From assembly GCA_023396555.1 (NCBI GenBank), contig JAEWWC010000087.1, forward strand, positions 1 to 10,178: DNA of 10,178 nucleotides. Reading direction: 5' to 3'. Position numbers and translations under genes: made by a program. This document shows positions 7,801-10,178 of the stretch, in pieces. The notes beneath the pieces were generated by a model. That model ran no database searches. It worked only from the letters and a program-made list of their open reading frames with translations, and was not told the origin of the DNA. This DNA comes from Bacillota bacterium. GTDB taxonomy: Bacteria; Bacillota; Clostridia; Christensenellales; SZUA-584. How positions within the stretch are numbered: position 1 is the first letter of the stretch; each line of letters begins with the position of its first letter.

Positions 7801-9531
7801 TCAAGCGTCCACAGAGATGAAACCAAACTTGTTGACGTCGAAAAGGCCCATGTCCGTGAGCTTTATTTCCGGTATGACAGGCAGCGACATGAAACAAAGC
7901 AGCATCACGGGTTCCAGCTCGGGATTGACGCCAAGCGCGGTGACCGCCAGCTCATGGATACGCGTCAGCTTTTCATCTACCCATTCGCCGCGCTGATCGC
8001 TCATAAGGCCCGCGATGGGCATGGGCAAGCTTTCAAGCACGTGCCCGCGGTTAACGATGACGATGCCGCCATCCTGTTCGATCAGTTTTTGCACGGCGAG
8101 AGCCATCTCGTTGTCGCTCACGCCGACGACAATGATGTTATGGGAATCATGGGCTATTGATAGAGCGATAGCGCCCGTTTTCATGCCGTATCCTTTCAAT
8201 AGTGCAACAGCAACGTTTCCGGTATAGTGATGGCGTTCGACTACGGCGATCTTGACGATATCCCTGCCCGGGTCGTACACGAAGCAGCCGTTTGCATCTT
8301 TGGTCACCGTTTCCGTTTCCTTGCGAGTGACGACGCCGCCGCTCATCACCGTGATCACATGCGCCTTGTCGGACTGTAACGGCAGCTTCAGCCTGTCTTT
8401 GGAAAAATTCTTGATATGAAACTTTCCTTTTGTTGAGGAAATATCGTGCTTCGTAACGCTTAACAGATATTTTCCGTCCGACGCCGTCTCCCGTCCGGCG
8501 ATAAATACTTTACTGACATTAAAGTCCGACAGGTTATCCAGCAGAACGATGTCCGCCCTTAACCCCGGCGCGACAGCGCCCCTGTCCTTGAGGCCATAGC
8601 ACTCGGCTGCGTTCAAGGTGGCCATCTGTATCGCTGTAATGGGATCGATCCCTACGCCGGTACAAAGGCGCAGGTGGTTATCCAGATGCCCGACGCTCAA
8701 AATCGTTTTTGCCTGACAGTCGTCTGAGCAGAGCAGGCAGCGCCGGCTGTTTTGCGGTGTGACCCCTTTCAGCAGATCCAGCAGGTTATGGCATGTCGAA
8801 CCCTGGCGCATCAATACATACATGCCGCGGGAAATCCTGTCCCGCATCTCGTCAACGGTGGAGCACTCATGGTCAGTATCGATACCGGCGGAAACGTATG
8901 CGTTCAGCGCATTCCCGGAGAGGCCCGGGCTGTGGCCGTCGATTGGTTTGCTGTTGTTGATCGCGACGACGAGCTTGTCCAGCACGACGCTGTCCGCTTG
9001 AACGACGCCCGGGAAATTCATAAACTCTCCGAGACCCAGTATTTCGCCGCGGCCGATGACTTGCTCCATATCTTCGGCAGCCACCACGGCCCCCGAATGT
9101 TCAAACGGCGTTGCGGGCACGCAGGAAGGCAGCATCCATTTGATATCCAGAGCGGTTCCCTTCGAAGCCTCAATCATATAGTCCAGCCCGGATAAGCCGC
9201 ATACGTTGGTGATTTCATGCGGGTCGGCAATAATCGTCGTTGTGCCGTGGGGGACGATGAGCCTGCCTAATTCCTCCGGACTCACGTATGATGATTCAAC
9301 GTGGATGTGGCTGTCGATAAAACCCGGCGCCGCATACCGGCCCTTGGCATCAATTTCGATAGTGCCTTTATAATGGCCGACACCGGCTATCAGGCCCTCA
9401 CAAATGGCAATGTCGCCATTGATGACCGATGCATTATAAACATCTATAACATTGCAGTTTGTAATAACAAGATCAGCAGGAAGCCTGCCTGCAGCGATGT
9501 CGATCAGTTTTTTTAATAGAATTTTATCCAT
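7801..9531 (-). CDS. ade: Adenine deaminase
   Basis: This 576-residue cytoplasmic amidohydrolase converts adenine to hypoxanthine and ammonia in purine salvage. Metal-binding features run in the expected order: FIDSHIHVES with H75 and H77, HGTTTIIADPHE (95-106), GLGEF with E169, DGHSPGLSG with H200, DHECS with H221, and CSDD at 268-271. The C-terminal third carries the MSGGVV, AHDSHNI and GLMSD blocks seen in Ade proteins, and the length matches the family. Upstream on the minus strand, GGAAGG (9545-9550) lies 13 nt from the ATG, a weak ribosome site. The gene converges on the transporter operon, with the palindromic repeat five bases past its stop. It looks functionally separate from the sugar genes. 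Confidence 0.94.
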   Translation of the reverse strand: MDKILLKKLIDIAAGRLPADLVITNCNVIDVYNASVINGDIAICEGLIAGVGHYKGTIEIDAKGRYAAPGFIDSHIHVESSYVSPEELGRLIVPHGTTTIIADPHEITNVCGLSGLDYMIEASKGTALDIKWMLPSCVPATPFEHSGAVVAAEDMEQVIGRGEILGLGEFMNFPGVVQADSVVLDKLVVAINNSKPIDGHSPGLSGNALNAYVSAGIDTDHECSTVDEMRDRISRGMYVLMRQGSTCHNLLDLLKGVTPQNSRRCLLCSDDCQAKTILSVGHLDNHLRLCTGVGIDPITAIQMATLNAAECYGLKDRGAVAPGLRADIVLLDNLSDFNVSKVFIAGRETASDGKYLLSVTKHDISSTKGKFHIKNFSKDRLKLPLQSDKAHVITVMSGGVVTRKETETVTKDANGCFVYDPGRDIVKIAVVERHHYTGNVAVALLKGYGMKTGAIALSIAHDSHNIIVVGVSDNEMALAVQKLIEQDGGIVIVNRGHVLESLPMPIAGLMSDQRGEWVDEKLTRIHELAVTALGVNPELEPVMLLCFMSLPVIPEIKLTDMGLFDVNKFGFISVDA

Positions 9532-9632
9532 TTTTCGCTACCAGCCTTCCATTTTTTCTGTCCCGAATGCGCTGACATTTGTTCAAAAGACTGCATAAGG
9601 TAAATTATTTGTTGCTATTATGCTTTATATAC

Positions 9633-9660
9633 ACTATAAACCATTGTCTGATTTTGTCCA
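9633..9660 (-). promoter_or_regulatory. Candidate adenine deaminase promoter
   Basis: Read on the minus strand, TGGACA (9655-9660) and TATAGT (9633-9638) are each one mismatch from sigma-A consensus and lie 16 bp apart. Transcription would start near 9626, giving a leader of about 95 nt. AT-rich DNA produces such matches by chance, so confidence is limited. Confidence 0.35.
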
Positions 9661-9897
9661 TTAAGTTTTTTGGCCGAGATTGAAAAATTTTTTAATTTGG
9701 CATATTGAAAAAACTACGCGGTTTGTATAAAATAAAAAAGTCAGTTATGTTACATATTTGCTGTTCATGTTCCAAGTCAAATACAAGGGCGGTTAATTAG
9801 ATCCCGATTACCAATTATCCATCGAAAAACCAAAGAAAAGAGCAAGTGCGATTTTGAAAAGTTCAAGATACGGACTAGTGGGTAAAACCAAAAAGGC

Positions 9898-9926
9898 TTG
9901 TGTTCCTGGGCAGATTGTGCTATCAT
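9898..9926 (+). promoter_or_regulatory. Candidate extended -10 promoter for the lipoprotein gene at 10108
   Basis: TGC at 9918-9920 followed by TATCAT at 9921-9926 makes an extended -10 element. TTGTGT at 9898-9903 is a weak -35 at 17 bp spacing. The start would be near 9933, leaving a leader of about 175 nt before the ATG, long enough for a regulatory RNA, although I recognise none. Confidence 0.35.
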
Positions 9927-10043
9927 CTTATTTGCGTGAACAAGGATGTCGGCAGAGATGATCTTTGTTTATTTTTTTGGTTTCTCGGCTGATGAGGTAT
10001 TGGAAAGGAAACAGTAGGTCGTTGTGTCCGGCAATTTAAAAGG

Positions 10044-10057
10044 CTCACTTGTGTGAG
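10044..10057 (+). other. Small hairpin in the lipoprotein gene leader
   Basis: CTCAC (10044-10048) and GTGAG (10053-10057) form a perfect 5-bp stem around TTGT. It lies 38 nt before the Shine-Dalgarno sequence and has no T tract. Its function, if any, is unknown. Confidence 0.35.
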
Positions 10058-10107
10058 AAAAGAATTGTAAATCCTGATTTCACATTTAATTAACTAAGGA
10101 GGAAACC

Positions 10108-10178
10108 ATGAAGAAGTTAGTAATGTTTTTAGTGGTGTTGGCAATGGTTCTTGTGCCGTTTGCCGGTTGTGCCCCGCA
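10108..10178 (+). CDS. Lipoprotein N-terminus, probably a substrate-binding protein (3' end outside window)
   Basis: Only 23 complete codons are present. They encode a lipoprotein signal peptide with basic K2-K3, a hydrophobic core and lipobox PFAGC with C21 as the lipidation site. AAGGAGG at 10096-10102, 5 nt before the ATG, is a strong ribosome binding site, so this is a real gene start. The signal peptide closely resembles that of the sugar-binding lipoprotein at 2266, which suggests a transporter binding protein. Its place beside a divergent adenine deaminase gene would fit a nucleoside or purine importer, but nothing of the mature protein is visible, so this is a guess. Confidence 0.75.
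   Translation, partial: MKKLVMFLVVLAMVLVPFAGCAP

Larger units (their letters stand above)
9532..10107. other. AT-rich divergent intergenic region, no gene seen
   Basis: These 576 bp separate divergent adenine deaminase and lipoprotein genes. The stretch 9601-9660 is 25% GC by count, against 63% for 1681-1740 in the kinase gene. It holds a promoter candidate on each strand and a plus-strand foldback around an A5T6 run (9673-9701, with wobbles and one bulge). The lipoprotein leader is long, about 175 nt. I looked for a purine riboswitch on both strands, which the deaminase would make plausible, and did not find its conserved junction sequences. Confidence 0.6.

Noticed and set aside
9565..9578. 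Catabolite-response-element-like sequence in the deaminase leader
   Set aside because: It misses the first T and an inner A of the cre consensus and lacks good symmetry.
9797..9961. 54-codon open frame without a start codon in the AT-rich intergenic region
   Set aside because: No start, no ribosome site and no recognisable family; this length can occur by chance. A decayed gene cannot be excluded.
9989..10012. Hammerhead-like CTGATGAG followed by GAAAC
   Set aside because: The bases between the two core motifs cannot form stem II and no suitable cleavage triplet with pairing stems was found.
9532..10107. Purine riboswitch suspected upstream of adenine deaminase or the lipoprotein gene
   Set aside because: The conserved junction segments of the purine aptamer were not found on either strand by eye.

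Overview
The window looks like chromosomal DNA of a GC-rich member of the Bacillota, probably class Clostridia. The evidence is a YesM/YesN-type two-component pair, CUT1 sugar-transporter genes, strong AAGGAGG-type ribosome binding sites and lipoprotein signal peptides. I see no phage, defence, CRISPR or insertion-sequence genes and no RNA genes. The content is carbohydrate uptake plus purine salvage.

Positions 1-7551 read as one plus-strand block: the C-terminal end of glucosamine-6-phosphate deaminase (nagB), a YesM-like sensor kinase, a sugar-binding lipoprotein, two MalF/MalG-like permeases, a YesN-like AraC-type response regulator and a UgpC/MsmX-type ATPase. Together they form a full sensing and import unit: the kinase senses an extracellular signal, the regulator probably activates the binding-protein promoter, the lipoprotein captures a sugar, and the permeases with the ATPase import it. 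The nagB neighbour suggests an amino sugar or its oligomers, but that is inference. The kinase and regulator genes are split by the transporter genes.

Several non-coding signals lie in this block. A consensus promoter overlaps the kinase start and suggests a second TTG start. A 20-bp-spaced direct repeat lies upstream of a -10-only promoter for the binding protein. A hairpin sits between the binding-protein and permease genes. The ATPase leader holds its only good Shine-Dalgarno sequence 51 nt from the ATG, and a stem in between would shorten the gap to about 8 nt.

Positions 7552-7800, between convergent genes, contain a chain of inverted repeats that looks like a composite intergenic repeat. 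Positions 7801-9531 on the minus strand encode adenine deaminase. Positions 9532-10107 are AT-rich and hold divergent promoter candidates. At 10108 a second lipoprotein gene begins and runs off the window. The most interesting items are RNA-level control features in the transporter operon; I found no clear undescribed protein system.
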